DNA of 64,000 nucleotides, from positions 3,224,001 through 3,288,000 of the forward strand of contig NZ_CP043420.1 of the NCBI RefSeq assembly GCF_008247605.1, written 5' to 3'. Numbering within the stretch: the stretch's first letter is position 1; every line of letters starts with the position of its first letter. The position numbers were made by a program, and so were the translations under genes. This DNA comes from Kushneria phosphatilytica. Its GTDB lineage: Bacteria > Pseudomonadota > Gammaproteobacteria > Pseudomonadales > Halomonadaceae. A model generated the notes under the pieces. It made no database searches and was not told the DNA's origin. It saw nothing but the letters and a program-made list of their open reading frames with translations. Positions 1 to 8,459 of the stretch are shown here, piece after piece.

Positions 1-808
1 TCGGCGGCGAGCCGAGATCGAAGTTTTCACCTACCATGTGGCGCACAATCCACTCGAGATCGATCTCGGAGCGGCGACCATGGGCCGTCATCGCACCATC
101 CCGCAGCACCACGGCGTAATCGGTGATCGTGAGCGCCTCTTCGAGATGGTGGGAGATGTAAACAATTGATACGCCGCGACTTTTCAGGTCGCGAATAACC
201 CGGAACAGCACCTCGACCTCGGAGGCAGAGAGCGCCGATGTCGGCTCATCCATGATCAGAATGCGCGAATTGACCGAGAGCGCCCGCGCGATCTCGACGA
301 TCTGCTGCTGGCCCAGACGCAGATCCTCGACCGGTGTCAGCGGATCGATCGGCTCATCCAGCTCCTCCATCAGCGCCTTCGTCTGACGGGCTTCCTCGGC
401 GTAATCCACGCCTCCCGGCCCACCCAGCTCGCGCCCCATGAAAATGTTGTCACGCACACTCAGGTTGGGCGCGAGGCTCAACTCCTGGTGAATGATCGAA
501 ATGCCGTGGCGCTGTGCATCGACGGTCGAGGAGAAGCTCACCGGGCGACCATCGAGGATGATCTCACCCGAAGAGGGCTGGATGACCCCCGAGAGGATCT
601 TCATCAATGTCGACTTGCCGGCACCGTTTTCACCGAACAGGGTCGTGACCCGCCCCTTGTGGATATCGAAGTTGACGGTTTTCAGCGCCTGCACGCTGCC
701 AAAGGACTTGGCGATGTGACGCGCTGACAGCACGATCTCGTCGGGTGCATCATCGTCGACCGGCCGATTCATGGGTTGCTCGTTCATCGTGGACTCCGTG
801 CGACTCAT
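1..808 (-). CDS. Sugar ABC transporter ATP-binding protein (RbsA/MglA type), 3' part cut by window edge
   Basis: Cytoplasmic ATPase that should power import of a sugar or sugar alcohol. Only the N-terminal ~268 residues are present. They hold a Walker A (GENGAGKST), the signature region LRLGQQQIVEIARAL, a Walker B (ILIMDEPTSAL) and the switch histidine (YISHH), which is the first half of the double-ATPase layout of carbohydrate importers. The start at 808 overlaps the stop of the preceding DUF2291 gene as ATGA; a second ATG at 787 is in frame and also possible. Order eltD, DUF2291, ABC ATPase on one strand suggests one operon, so the substrate is probably the polyol oxidised by EltD. Permease and binding-protein genes would lie left of the window. 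Confidence 0.9.
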   Translation of the reverse strand, partial: MSRTESTMNEQPMNRPVDDDAPDEIVLSARHIAKSFGSVQALKTVNFDIHKGRVTTLFGENGAGKSTLMKILSGVIQPSSGEIILDGRPVSFSSTVDAQRHGISIIHQELSLAPNLSVRDNIFMGRELGGPGGVDYAEEARQTKALMEELDEPIDPLTPVEDLRLGQQQIVEIARALSVNSRILIMDEPTSALSASEVEVLFRVIRDLKSRGVSIVYISHHLEEALTITDYAVVLRDGAMTAHGRRSEIDLEWIVRHMVGENFDLGSPP

Positions 809-1458
809 TGCACTTCCAACCTGACCGGGGTAACGAGCCAGTTCTTCGGATTGATGAGCTGGAACACACCGACGACCGAGACCGTCTTGCCGCTCAGGTT
901 GTCGGTATCCACATCCGCCAGAACCTGTTTCTTCATCGCATCATTAATGGCCGCACCAGCGTTCTGATATTCGATCTGATTGGTGAACTGACCAAAGTCG
1001 ATATCTCCGGTCGCATCACGCAGCGCCGTGCCATTGATGGCCGGCCCGGTCTGTACCCGGATCGTCAGTTCCTGGGGCACACCCTCGACATTCACCGTAT
1101 AGATGCCGGACTTGCCCTCCCCGACCTCGCCGGTAAAACGTACCGGCAGAATCGGGCCGATGCCGCCGGGAACGCCATACTGCTCACCAGCGGCATTCCT
1201 GTCCTCGGCAAGCGCTTCCGAGAGTTTTTCGGCCGGCACGGCACGTTTTTCGACGTTGTCACGAATAAGGGGGAATTGTTCCGCCCCGTACTGCTCGGGC
1301 GAGAACTGATCGCTCTGTGATGATTCCGAACCGATCGGAACGACAGTGACATCCATCGCCATGGCAATCGCCACAACGATAGCCACACCGGCGGCGATCA
1401 GCGGTCCACGCTTTCGACGCAGCCTGCCGGCAGATCTGGTAGCAGTTTGCGAGCTCAT
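805..1458 (-). CDS. DUF2291 family protein linked to sugar ABC transporter
   Basis: 217 aa. A single N-terminal membrane segment (about residues 18-35 after a basic RLRRKRG stretch) is followed by a soluble domain, so it is probably anchored with the domain outside the cytoplasm. The sequence fits the DUF2291 family, found beside ribose-type sugar ABC operons; its molecular role is not known. I chose the ATG at 1458 because AGGAG sits about 10 nt upstream; a longer in-frame start at 1518 has no such site. The stop overlaps the ABC ATPase start by 4 nt, pointing to translational coupling. Confidence 0.7.
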   Translation of the reverse strand: MSSQTATRSAGRLRRKRGPLIAAGVAIVVAIAMAMDVTVVPIGSESSQSDQFSPEQYGAEQFPLIRDNVEKRAVPAEKLSEALAEDRNAAGEQYGVPGGIGPILPVRFTGEVGEGKSGIYTVNVEGVPQELTIRVQTGPAINGTALRDATGDIDFGQFTNQIEYQNAGAAINDAMKKQVLADVDTDNLSGKTVSVVGVFQLINPKNWLVTPVRLEVQ

Positions 1459-1537
1459 GTAAGGCACTCTCCTGAAGCGAAGCCAATGACTGAAGATCTT
1501 CCCGGGGCCACCGCGCACCCTGGCGGCGGCACGCCGC

Positions 1538-2653
1538 TTACGGAATCAGCACGATCTTCAGTGACTTCGATCCACTCTTCATCAGCTCGAACCCCTCTTC
1601 GAACTGTGACAGCGGCAGCTTGTGGGTCACCACGCCTTCGGTCGGGAAGCTGCCGTCGCTGATACCGTTGATCACCAGCGGATAGCAGTACGGCCCCAGG
1701 TGCGAGCCCAGCAGGTCGAGTTCCTTGCGATCGGAGATGATGCTCCAGTCGACGCTGACCGGATCCTTGAACACGCTGAACTCCACAAATCGTCCCAGCT
1801 TGCGGATCATGGAGAGCCCCTGCTCCACGGACTTCGGATGCCCGGTCGCCTCGATGTAGACGTCACAGCCATAGCCCTCGGTCATCTCCTTGATGATCGA
1901 GACCACATCATCGCGCCCGGGATTAAGCGTCAGGTCGGCTCCGAATTTCCGGGCCAGCTCGAGTCGCTCGTCAAAGAGATCCAGTACGACCAGCTTCTCG
2001 GCACCCGCCTTTTTCGCCGCCCCGACCATACCGAGCCCCAGGGTGCCGGCCCCGGAGAGCACCACCACATCGCCCAGCTCGATCCGCGCGCGCTGCACGG
2101 CATGCAGCGAGCAGGCGTAGGGTTCGATCAGAATCGCCTTCTCCAGCGGCAGATCCTCGGGCACGTGGTAGTTGATCGCCTCCTTCGTGAACTTCATGTA
2201 CTCGGCCATGCCGCCGTTGACATTGTTCTGGAAGCCGTAAAGATCGTGCTTTTCGCACATCCAGTACTGCCCGCGGTTACAGAAGCGGCAGTTCCAGCAC
2301 GGCACAATCTGCTCGGAAATCACGCGATCACCGGGTTTGTAGTCCGTTACCGCATCGCCAACCCTGACCACATGGCCGATGAATTCATGCCCGGGGATCA
2401 TCGGTGCCTTGATATAGGGCGGTTGATACTCATCCCCCCAGAAGCTGGGGGCGCCATCGAAGGACTTGATATCCCCGGCACAGATACCGCATCCCTCGAC
2501 CCGCACCAGAATCTCGTGGTCGTTTTCCAGTTCGGGCACCGGCACTTCTTCATAGCGATAATCACCGGGGCCATAAGCCACCACCGCATGCATGACCTTT
2601 GGCAGTTCACCCTGCTCGCCACGGGTAGAAGTAGAGGAAACGGTATCGGTCAT
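1538..2653 (-). CDS. eltD: Zinc-dependent erythritol/L-threitol dehydrogenase-like (EltD)
   Basis: 371 aa medium-chain alcohol dehydrogenase. Catalytic zinc site GCGICAGD (C58) with PGHEF (H89, E90); structural zinc cysteines C119, C122, C125 and C133; Rossmann motif GAGTLGLG. Blocks such as GDRVISEQIVPCW and RGQYWMCEKHDLYGF closely resemble, as I recall it, the Mycobacterium smegmatis erythritol/L-threitol dehydrogenase EltD, which oxidises the tetritol to a tetrulose with NAD. Presence of tetrulose kinase and tetrulose-phosphate isomerase homologues 8-11 kb away supports this. Start at ATG 2653 (GGAG 6 nt upstream) rather than 2689. First gene of the operon with DUF2291 and the ABC transporter; divergent from the GntR gene. 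Confidence 0.8.
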   Translation of the reverse strand: MTDTVSSTSTRGEQGELPKVMHAVVAYGPGDYRYEEVPVPELENDHEILVRVEGCGICAGDIKSFDGAPSFWGDEYQPPYIKAPMIPGHEFIGHVVRVGDAVTDYKPGDRVISEQIVPCWNCRFCNRGQYWMCEKHDLYGFQNNVNGGMAEYMKFTKEAINYHVPEDLPLEKAILIEPYACSLHAVQRARIELGDVVVLSGAGTLGLGMVGAAKKAGAEKLVVLDLFDERLELARKFGADLTLNPGRDDVVSIIKEMTEGYGCDVYIEATGHPKSVEQGLSMIRKLGRFVEFSVFKDPVSVDWSIISDRKELDLLGSHLGPYCYPLVINGISDGSFPTEGVVTHKLPLSQFEEGFELMKSGSKSLKIVLIP

Positions 2654-3018
2654 GGCAGTCTCCGTAAGCTGTGTAATCATTTGATCCAATAATGTGCAAA
2701 TGAAATAACCTGATTACCGCCCTGACTTCAATTGGAGAGAGCCCCTGCAACACTAAGACTTTAGAGTAACTTTTGTTAACTTTATGTTTTGAAAAATTTT
2801 TATTGCCTTATACCAAAGTCTTGCAAGACTAAAGTCATCGTCTTTGCCTTGCCCATCTGCCCCACCAATCAGAGAAAGAATGCCCGGGGCATATGTTCAA
2901 CATATACACATTTGATCATTCTACTGAGCCATCCGATGATTCATTTGTTGACAGTTCACATCAGGCGCACTTTCATCGAATGCATTATTCCCGGCCGGAT
3001 CAATCAGGGGACCGGACC
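2654..3018. promoter_or_regulatory. Divergent eltD / gntR control region with palindromes
   Basis: A 365-nt AT-rich gap between divergent genes with no coding signal. It contains the perfect 14-bp palindrome AGTCTTGCAAGACT (2817-2830), an imperfect palindrome CTAAGACTTTAG (2753-2764) about 65 bp away, and the near-palindrome GACTAAAGTC next to the first (2827-2836). The spacing of about six helical turns suits a looping repressor. The adjacent GntR protein is the obvious candidate binder. This is inference; the palindromes themselves are seen directly. Confidence 0.6.
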
Positions 3019-3681
3019 ATGATCAGAAACCTTCAGCGCACGACCCTGCGCGATCAGTGCCTGAACGCCCTGCGTTCAGCCATCACTTCCGGCCAGCTGC
3101 CTACCGGGCACCATCTGGTCGAAACCGAACTTGCCGAAGCCTTCGGCGTCAGTCGTGGCACCCTGCGTGAGGCCATGCGCCGTCTCGAACAGGAGGGGCT
3201 GCTGGTGGCCGGCTCACGCGGACAGCTCAGCGTACGTCACATCGAAGAGTCGGAGATTCGCGACATTTACCGGGTGCGAGCCGCTCTGGAAGCGCTGGCC
3301 GCCCGCACCCTGTGCGAACAGCCCGATCGTGACGAGCGTATTGCCACGCTCGAAGCACATGTCAGGCGGATGCACGAGGTTCAGGATAATCTGATCGAGC
3401 AGATCGAAACCGACCTGAATTTTCACCGCGCGTTATGCGAACTCAGTGGCAATCAGGCCCTGTTGACCACCTGGCTGACGCTGGAAGGCCCCATACGGAT
3501 CTCGATCATGCATGCCGGGCTGGAGCACGCCCTGCACAACATGGCCGCCGATCGCCATGACCTGATTGTGTGCACTCTGGCGGAGAACGATGCAGCCCAT
3601 ATCGAGCAGGTGCTGGTGGAACACATGGATGAAGCGGCCAGGCGTCTGATGACGGCACTGGAACAGCGCGCGGAGGGGTAG
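3019..3681 (+). CDS. GntR-family transcriptional regulator, FCD (FadR) subclass
   Basis: 220 aa. An N-terminal winged helix (LREAMRRLEQEGLL, residues ~10-75) is followed by an all-helical FCD ligand domain with the metal-binding pattern (D and H residues in DLNFHRALCELSGN and later H residues such as DRHD). Such proteins usually repress catabolic genes and release DNA on binding a sugar acid or a pathway intermediate. Divergent from eltD, so likely to control it and itself. Start ATG 3019 has AGGGG 8 nt upstream; a frame extending to 2893 lacks a site and codes low-complexity residues across the promoter region. Confidence 0.85.
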   Translation: MIRNLQRTTLRDQCLNALRSAITSGQLPTGHHLVETELAEAFGVSRGTLREAMRRLEQEGLLVAGSRGQLSVRHIEESEIRDIYRVRAALEALAARTLCEQPDRDERIATLEAHVRRMHEVQDNLIEQIETDLNFHRALCELSGNQALLTTWLTLEGPIRISIMHAGLEHALHNMAADRHDLIVCTLAENDAAHIEQVLVEHMDEAARRLMTALEQRAEG

Positions 3682-3687
3682 GCAGGC

Positions 3688-3710
3688 GCCGCCGGCAACC
3701 TGCCGGCGGC
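3688..3710. terminator. Hairpin between convergent gntR and SDR genes
   Basis: Perfect 10-bp GC stem (GCCGCCGGCA at 3688-3697, complement at 3701-3710) with a 3-nt loop, in the 55-nt gap between converging genes. No clear T-run on either side, so it may be a weak two-way terminator or an RNA 3'-end stabiliser. Confidence 0.5.
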
Positions 3711-3736
3711 AGTCAACATTACACCTGGACCAATGA

Positions 3737-4495
3737 TCAGTACATGTGCATACCGCCATTGATATCCAGCACGGCACCGGTGGTATAGGAAGAGAGATCC
3801 GAGGCCAGAAACAGAAAGCCCTTTGCCACATCCTGGGCATCACCCAATCGATTCAGCGGAATGCCGGTCAGGATCTGTGTTTTCATCTCGTCGGTGAGCT
3901 TGCCGCCGGTAATATCGGTCTGGATCAGACCGGGCGTGACCGAGTTGATGCGGATATTGTACTGCCCGTATTCCCGCGCCATGGCCTTGGCCAGCCCCAG
4001 CATGCCCGCCTTGGCGGCGCTGTAGTGCGGACCGCCGAAAATGCCGCCACCCCGCTGGGCGGAGACCGAAGAGGTGTTGACGATGGCACCGCCGCGCTGT
4101 TCCGCCATGTGTGGCAGCACGCTCTGTGACATGTAGAGCATACCGCGCAGGCTGACATCAGTGACCTGTTCGTAGTTTTCCGGGGAAATCTCCAGAGTCT
4201 TCAAAGGCTGAGTAATGCCAGCGTTATTGATCAGGACATCAACGCGGCCGTAACGCTCCATGACGGCTTTGACGGCAGTTTCACAGGAGGCCTTGTCGGT
4301 CACATCACAGGCCACTCCCATGGTCCGCTCGGCGGCGATTTCGGCCGCCGCTTCACGGCTCTTCTCCTCGTCCAGATCGGCGATAACCACCGTGGCACCA
4401 TGCTGATGGAAGAGTCTGGCGGTGGCCTTGCCAATGCCTCGCGGGCCAGCCCCGCCGGTAATGATGCACACCTTGTTGTCGAGCAGCTGGGTCAT
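3737..4495 (-). CDS. Short-chain dehydrogenase/reductase (candidate polyol dehydrogenase)
   Basis: 252 aa classical SDR. Nucleotide-binding loop TGGAGPRGIG (slightly longer than TGxxxGIG), D40 after the second strand favouring NAD, NNAG at 90-93, catalytic S142/S143, Y158 and K162 (YSAAK). GGAGA lies 7 nt before the ATG. It is the last gene of the TRAP-isomerase operon. SDRs of this type act as polyol dehydrogenases, for example D-threitol dehydrogenase in M. smegmatis; with a tetritol pathway alongside this is my leading idea, but a sugar-acid oxidoreductase is equally compatible with the sequence. Confidence 0.8.
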   Translation of the reverse strand: MTQLLDNKVCIITGGAGPRGIGKATARLFHQHGATVVIADLDEEKSREAAAEIAAERTMGVACDVTDKASCETAVKAVMERYGRVDVLINNAGITQPLKTLEISPENYEQVTDVSLRGMLYMSQSVLPHMAEQRGGAIVNTSSVSAQRGGGIFGGPHYSAAKAGMLGLAKAMAREYGQYNIRINSVTPGLIQTDITGGKLTDEMKTQILTGIPLNRLGDAQDVAKGFLFLASDLSSYTTGAVLDINGGMHMY

Positions 4496-4508
4496 GCTGA
4501 TTTCTCCA

Positions 4509-5456
4509 TCAGAGAGATTGAAGGCCCGGGTAGTGCGCCCGGAGCCACTGCAGTGAATCGGTCACGCCCTGTTCGATGGTCTCGAGCGCCAGGGGCGCGC
4601 TGCCTTTCCAGGGCTGAGCGTGACTGTCACGCCTCAGTCGAAAAGGCAGTTCCAGGCTGAAGGGCAGGCGTCGTTTTGCAATCGCGGCGAGAATCGGGAC
4701 GTAATCGATATCGCCCTGCCCCATGGGGGCAAAGCGATAGCCCTCCGTATCACGGTGCACGGCCTTGAGATGAAAGTGATCGCTCAGAGCCACGGCTTCG
4801 AGCGCATCCTCGACCGGCTCAAGCGCCGGCCGGTGGGAGACCAGATTGCCGGGGTCGTAATTGATGCCGAAGACCGCCCGGTCAAGCCGCTCCAGCACCG
4901 CGGGCAGATCAGCGGCCCGATCGAGCAGGTTGTCGCTCCCATCGCCGGGGTTCTCCAGACAGACCCGCACGCCGGCCTCGCGGGCCAGATCGGCCATGGC
5001 GTCGGCATTGGCGAAAAAGCGGTCACTGCCGGCTCGGCTGGCGGCATTGGTAATCAGATAGTCAGCACCCAGCTCGGCGGCAAAGCGCACCCGCACGGCG
5101 AAACTTTCCAGCGCCCCGGGCTCCCCCAGGTCGATATGCGCCGACAGGACCCGGCAGTGCTGACCATGGCGTGCCATCTCATGGCGCAGTTCCCGGGCCA
5201 GCGCGGTATTCAGATCGCTGTCAGTAAATTCGTTGACATATCCCCGGATATAAGCGATTTCCACGCCAGTAATGCCCAGGCGCGCCATCGACGCCAGGGC
5301 TTCCGGCAGTTCGTAGCCATCCCAGGCGGCGGTACTGACCGACAGACCGAGGGCTTCTGCCAGCTTCGCGTTGCTTGTCTGCGGCGCCACGTCCTCTCCC
5401 CCGTGTGATCTGAACCTTGCGGATTTGTGTTGACTGTTAACATCGTATTCGGGCAC
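4509..5456 (-). CDS. Sugar phosphate isomerase/epimerase (AP endonuclease-2-like TIM barrel)
   Basis: About 315 aa, xylose-isomerase-like TIM barrel. Metal-ligand type residues sit in LENPGDG, INYDPGN, HLKAVH and SLELPF. This is the same fold class as Brucella EryC, hydroxypyruvate isomerase and tagatose epimerase. Two GTG starts are possible: 5456 (AGGAG 7 nt upstream) and 5390 (GGGGAG just upstream), the latter giving a length typical for the family. If 5390 is right, the palindromic GTTGACTGTTAACA at 5429-5442 becomes a leader operator. Lies 13 nt before the SDR and just after dctM, in the TRAP operon. Exact substrate unknown; a tetrulose or a keto-sugar is likely from context. Confidence 0.75.
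   Translation of the reverse strand: MPEYDVNSQHKSARFRSHGGEDVAPQTSNAKLAEALGLSVSTAAWDGYELPEALASMARLGITGVEIAYIRGYVNEFTDSDLNTALARELRHEMARHGQHCRVLSAHIDLGEPGALESFAVRVRFAAELGADYLITNAASRAGSDRFFANADAMADLAREAGVRVCLENPGDGSDNLLDRAADLPAVLERLDRAVFGINYDPGNLVSHRPALEPVEDALEAVALSDHFHLKAVHRDTEGYRFAPMGQGDIDYVPILAAIAKRRLPFSLELPFRLRRDSHAQPWKGSAPLALETIEQGVTDSLQWLRAHYPGLQSL
5429..5442. promoter_or_regulatory. Operator-like 14-mer near start of isomerase gene
   Basis: GTTGACTGTTAACA, nearly a 13-bp palindrome (GTTGAC-T-GTTAAC). The same 14 bases occur in inverted orientation at 8549-8562, upstream of dctP, the first gene of the same operon. Two copies of a 14-mer flanking one operon suggest binding sites of a shared regulator. 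Confidence 0.45.
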
Positions 5457-5491
5457 AGCGATTCTCCTGGGCTGCCGCACGGCAGGCGCCC

Positions 5492-6751
5492 TCAGGCGCC
5501 CACAATCAGGGCCGGTACATAACTGACCATCAGCAGAACAATGATCGCGAAGATATAAAACGGCACCAGAGCTCGCGCCGTCTCCTCGATCCGGACCCCT
5601 GCGATCGACGACGAGATGAACAGTGTTGTCCCCACCGGGGGCGTGAACAGCCCGATCGACAGATTCAGCACCATCAGAATACCCAGCTGAATCAGGCTCA
5701 TGTCGATCGCCTGCGCCAGCGGCATCAGGATCGGCGCCAGCAGCAGAATGGCCGGGGTCATGTCGATGACCGCGCCGACCACCAGCATCAGCAGGTTCAT
5801 GAACACGATGATCAGCACATCCGGCAGCCCCATGGCGTTAATGGTATCCACCAGCCGGGAGGGCAGCTGATCCACGGTCATGATCCAGCCGAGCACCGAG
5901 GAGGCCATGATCAGCAGCATGACGGCCCCGGTGGCACGGCCGGCACTCAGAATCGATCCCAACACGCCGCGCCAGGAAAGATCGCGATAGCACAGTCGCA
6001 CGATCAGGGCATAGAACACGGCCACTACACTGATTTCGGTCGGCGTCGCTACCCCACCGATCAGGGCGCCGAGAATGATGACCGGCATGAAAAGCGCCGG
6101 CAGCGAGCTCAGGAATCCCCGCACCACGGCTGCCAGTGAAAAGCTCTGTTCGGTGCGAGGAAAGTCGTTGCGCCGGGCGATCAGATAGACCGCCGCCAGA
6201 CTGGCGATGCCGAAGATCAGCCCCGGGATGAGCCCCGCCAGGAAGAGCGCGCCCACCGAGACCTGAGAGACACTGGAGTAGATGATCAATGGAATCGAGG
6301 GCGGAATGATGACGCCGATCACGGAGCTGGCGGCATTGACCGCCGAGGCAAAGGGCGCCGGATAACCCTCGCGCTTCTGCCACGGAATCAGTACCGATCC
6401 CAATGCCGAGGCGTCGGCCACGGCCGAGCCCGAAACGCCGGCGAACAGCATCGAGGTCACCACGCTGACCTGGCCCAGTGCCCCGCGCACCCGCCCGACC
6501 AGCAGGCTGGCGAAATGGATGATGCGCTGGCCGAGCACCCCCGAAATCAGCAGCTCGCCAGCCAGAATGAAAAACGGTATCGCCAGCAGCAGTGAGCTCT
6601 GGGTAGCATCGAACAGCCGCTGAGCCACGATCGACAGCGGATACTGTCCGCTGACGAGAATGCCGGCGCTGCTGGCGGCCATCAGGGCATACCCGATCGG
6701 TAACGCCAGTGCCAACAGCAGCAGAAAGACAGGGAGCGCCAGCAGCGTCAT
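5492..6751 (-). CDS. TRAP transporter large membrane subunit (DctM)
   Basis: 419 aa, almost entirely hydrophobic, about 11-12 membrane segments. Family features include the opening MTLLALPVFLLLLALALPIG, the GVSGSAVADASALGS segment, IPPSIPLIIY and a late MTPAILLLAPILMP. It forms the ion-coupled pathway of a tripartite importer with DctQ and DctP. Its ATG overlaps the dctQ stop (ATGA). The operon also holds the isomerase and SDR genes downstream, so the cargo is probably a sugar alcohol or sugar acid rather than a C4-dicarboxylate; the family name does not fix the substrate. Confidence 0.92.
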   Translation of the reverse strand: MTLLALPVFLLLLALALPIGYALMAASSAGILVSGQYPLSIVAQRLFDATQSSLLLAIPFFILAGELLISGVLGQRIIHFASLLVGRVRGALGQVSVVTSMLFAGVSGSAVADASALGSVLIPWQKREGYPAPFASAVNAASSVIGVIIPPSIPLIIYSSVSQVSVGALFLAGLIPGLIFGIASLAAVYLIARRNDFPRTEQSFSLAAVVRGFLSSLPALFMPVIILGALIGGVATPTEISVVAVFYALIVRLCYRDLSWRGVLGSILSAGRATGAVMLLIMASSVLGWIMTVDQLPSRLVDTINAMGLPDVLIIVFMNLLMLVVGAVIDMTPAILLLAPILMPLAQAIDMSLIQLGILMVLNLSIGLFTPPVGTTLFISSSIAGVRIEETARALVPFYIFAIIVLLMVSYVPALIVGA

Positions 6752-7317
6752 GAGTCGTTCTCCTCTGTCGGGATAACAAGGCAGCCTGCTGCAACCGCCA
6801 CCAGCTCAAGCAGCGCGATCATCATCACCCCGGCGGCGCCCAGCGGCAGGCTGTAGAAGGCCCAGCTGGCTGGCCAGCCCAGCACCGGAGAGCTCTGGTA
6901 TTGCATGAACATCAAAAGCGACTGCGACTGGTAGATCAGCATGCCCATCAGGCCGATCACCAGCATCTGCATCAGCACAGCCACCCCTTTGGCCACGCCG
7001 GTCGGCAGGCGACGCACGAAGAAGTCCACCCCCAGATGCTGCTGACGAGCGGCAGCCATGACCACACCCCCCATGACCAGCCACGGGAACAGGATGACAG
7101 GCAGCTCATTGCCCCAGGCCAGCGATCCGGCGAGAAAGTAGCGCACGATCACCCCGGCCATCAGCGTGGTGCCGATGACGACCGTGGTGACCACGACCAC
7201 GAGACTGCCGAGCAGATAGAACAGTTCACGGCCTCGCTTCAGCACTCGTGACAATGCCTGCAGACGTTGTTCGTGCTGGCTGCTACCGCTTTTGTCATGC
7301 ATCACGTCATGCGCCAT
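6748..7317 (-). CDS. TRAP transporter small membrane subunit (DctQ)
   Basis: 189 aa with four predicted membrane segments. A tryptophan-containing motif of the family is visible (SLAWGNELPVILFPWLVMGG), followed by the typical AARQQHLGVDFFVRRLP. Works with DctM in the inner membrane. Start ATG 7317 has GGAGG about 8 nt upstream; a longer frame reaches 7386 but runs through the hairpin at 7358-7378 and codes unlikely residues. Overlaps dctM by 4 nt. Confidence 0.88.
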   Translation of the reverse strand: MAHDVMHDKSGSSQHEQRLQALSRVLKRGRELFYLLGSLVVVVTTVVIGTTLMAGVIVRYFLAGSLAWGNELPVILFPWLVMGGVVMAAARQQHLGVDFFVRRLPTGVAKGVAVLMQMLVIGLMGMLIYQSQSLLMFMQYQSSPVLGWPASWAFYSLPLGAAGVMMIALLELVAVAAGCLVIPTEENDS

Positions 7318-7357
7318 GTCTCTCCCTCCGCGAGCCGAATCCGGATATCTTCCTCGC

Positions 7358-7378
7358 GGGCCCGGCGGAGCCGGGCCC
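7358..7378 (-). other. Stem-loop between dctP and dctQ
   Basis: Perfect 9-bp GC stem (GGGCCCGGC / GCCGGGCCC) with a 3-nt loop, just after the dctP stop and without a following T-run. Intergenic stems after the binding-protein gene of a transporter operon usually stabilise the upstream message, giving more binding protein than membrane subunits. The role here is inferred. Confidence 0.65.
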
Positions 7379-7385
7379 AGTACCA

Positions 7386-8459
7386 TCAGGAGTGATCATC
7401 GCGACGACTGTCAGCAGTGCTCTGATTGGCGTCCTGAGCAGCTTTCTGCGCTCGGTTCACAATGCCACCCAGTTTTTCCTGCCAGGTGTCGTAAACCGGC
7501 CGGGTCGCCTTGCGAAAGGCCTCGGTATCGACCGTATTGACCTTCATGGCGCCGTTCTCGCGGATCTTCTTCAGCAGCTCATCGGTCTGGTCGAGCAGAG
7601 TCTGACGCTGGAAAGCGGTGGTCTCACGGGCAGCTTTCGCCAATGCCTGACGATTCTCTTCCGAGAGACGCTGCCAGGTGGGCAAACCGATCACTACGGG
7701 CGTGGTTTCGTAGCGGTAATCGGAAAGGGATAGATACTTCTGCACCTCATCCAGGTGGCTGGACATGATGTTGACGACCGGATTCTCCTGACCATCCACC
7801 GTGCCCTGCTTGAGCGCCACATACAGCTCGCCGAAGGCCATTGGCGTGGGATTGGCACCCAGCGTGCGCAGCGTATCGATGGTCACGGCGTCCTGCGAGG
7901 TGCGCATCTTGAGCCCTTCGAGATCCCCGGGTGCCTGGATCGGTCGCACGTTGTTGGTGAACTGACGCATGCCATTGCTCCACCACGCCAGCACCTTCAG
8001 CCCACGCTGTTCGGCCTGTTCTTTTACCTCATCCCCGATCGGGCCATCAGCCACCTGCCAGGCCGCCTGTGGCGAATCGAACAGAAACGGCAGGCCAAAC
8101 ACGTTGGCTTTGGGCACGATGGTGGCCAGCGCCCCCTGGCTGTTGGCTGTCAGGCCAATGGCACCGCTCTGCACCTGTTGCAGCATCTGGACATCCGACC
8201 CCAGTTGCTCGGCGCCCTGGATACGCAACTCGAGATCACCATTGCTGTACTTGTCGACCAGCTCGGCCATTCGTTCAGCCGCCAGCGAGCGCGGATTGCC
8301 TTCCGCCGCCCCATGGCCGAACACCAGTGTCTGCCCAGCCTGGGCACCGCTCGCCAATACGCCCAGACTCAGGCCTACTGCCAGTGCCACGCCCTTGCGC
8401 AACCTTCCCGACCCGATATCGGCTACCGCGGCGCTATCCGTAAGAAATGCCTGCTTCAT
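7386..8459 (-). CDS. TRAP transporter periplasmic substrate-binding protein (DctP)
   Basis: 357 aa. Signal peptide: basic RLRKG, hydrophobic VALAVGLSLGVLASG, likely cleavage after AQA near residue 44. The mature domain carries TRAP-family features: GAEQLGSDVQMLQQVQSGAI, the substrate arginine region GLKMRTSQDAV, and FGELYVALKQGTVDGQENP. It delivers substrate in the periplasm to DctQM. ATG 8459 is preceded by AGGGGGC; upstream in-frame codons to 8561 would abolish the signal peptide. First gene of a five-gene operon (dctP, dctQ, dctM, isomerase, SDR). Confidence 0.92.
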   Translation of the reverse strand: MKQAFLTDSAAVADIGSGRLRKGVALAVGLSLGVLASGAQAGQTLVFGHGAAEGNPRSLAAERMAELVDKYSNGDLELRIQGAEQLGSDVQMLQQVQSGAIGLTANSQGALATIVPKANVFGLPFLFDSPQAAWQVADGPIGDEVKEQAEQRGLKVLAWWSNGMRQFTNNVRPIQAPGDLEGLKMRTSQDAVTIDTLRTLGANPTPMAFGELYVALKQGTVDGQENPVVNIMSSHLDEVQKYLSLSDYRYETTPVVIGLPTWQRLSEENRQALAKAARETTAFQRQTLLDQTDELLKKIRENGAMKVNTVDTEAFRKATRPVYDTWQEKLGGIVNRAQKAAQDANQSTADSRRDDHS

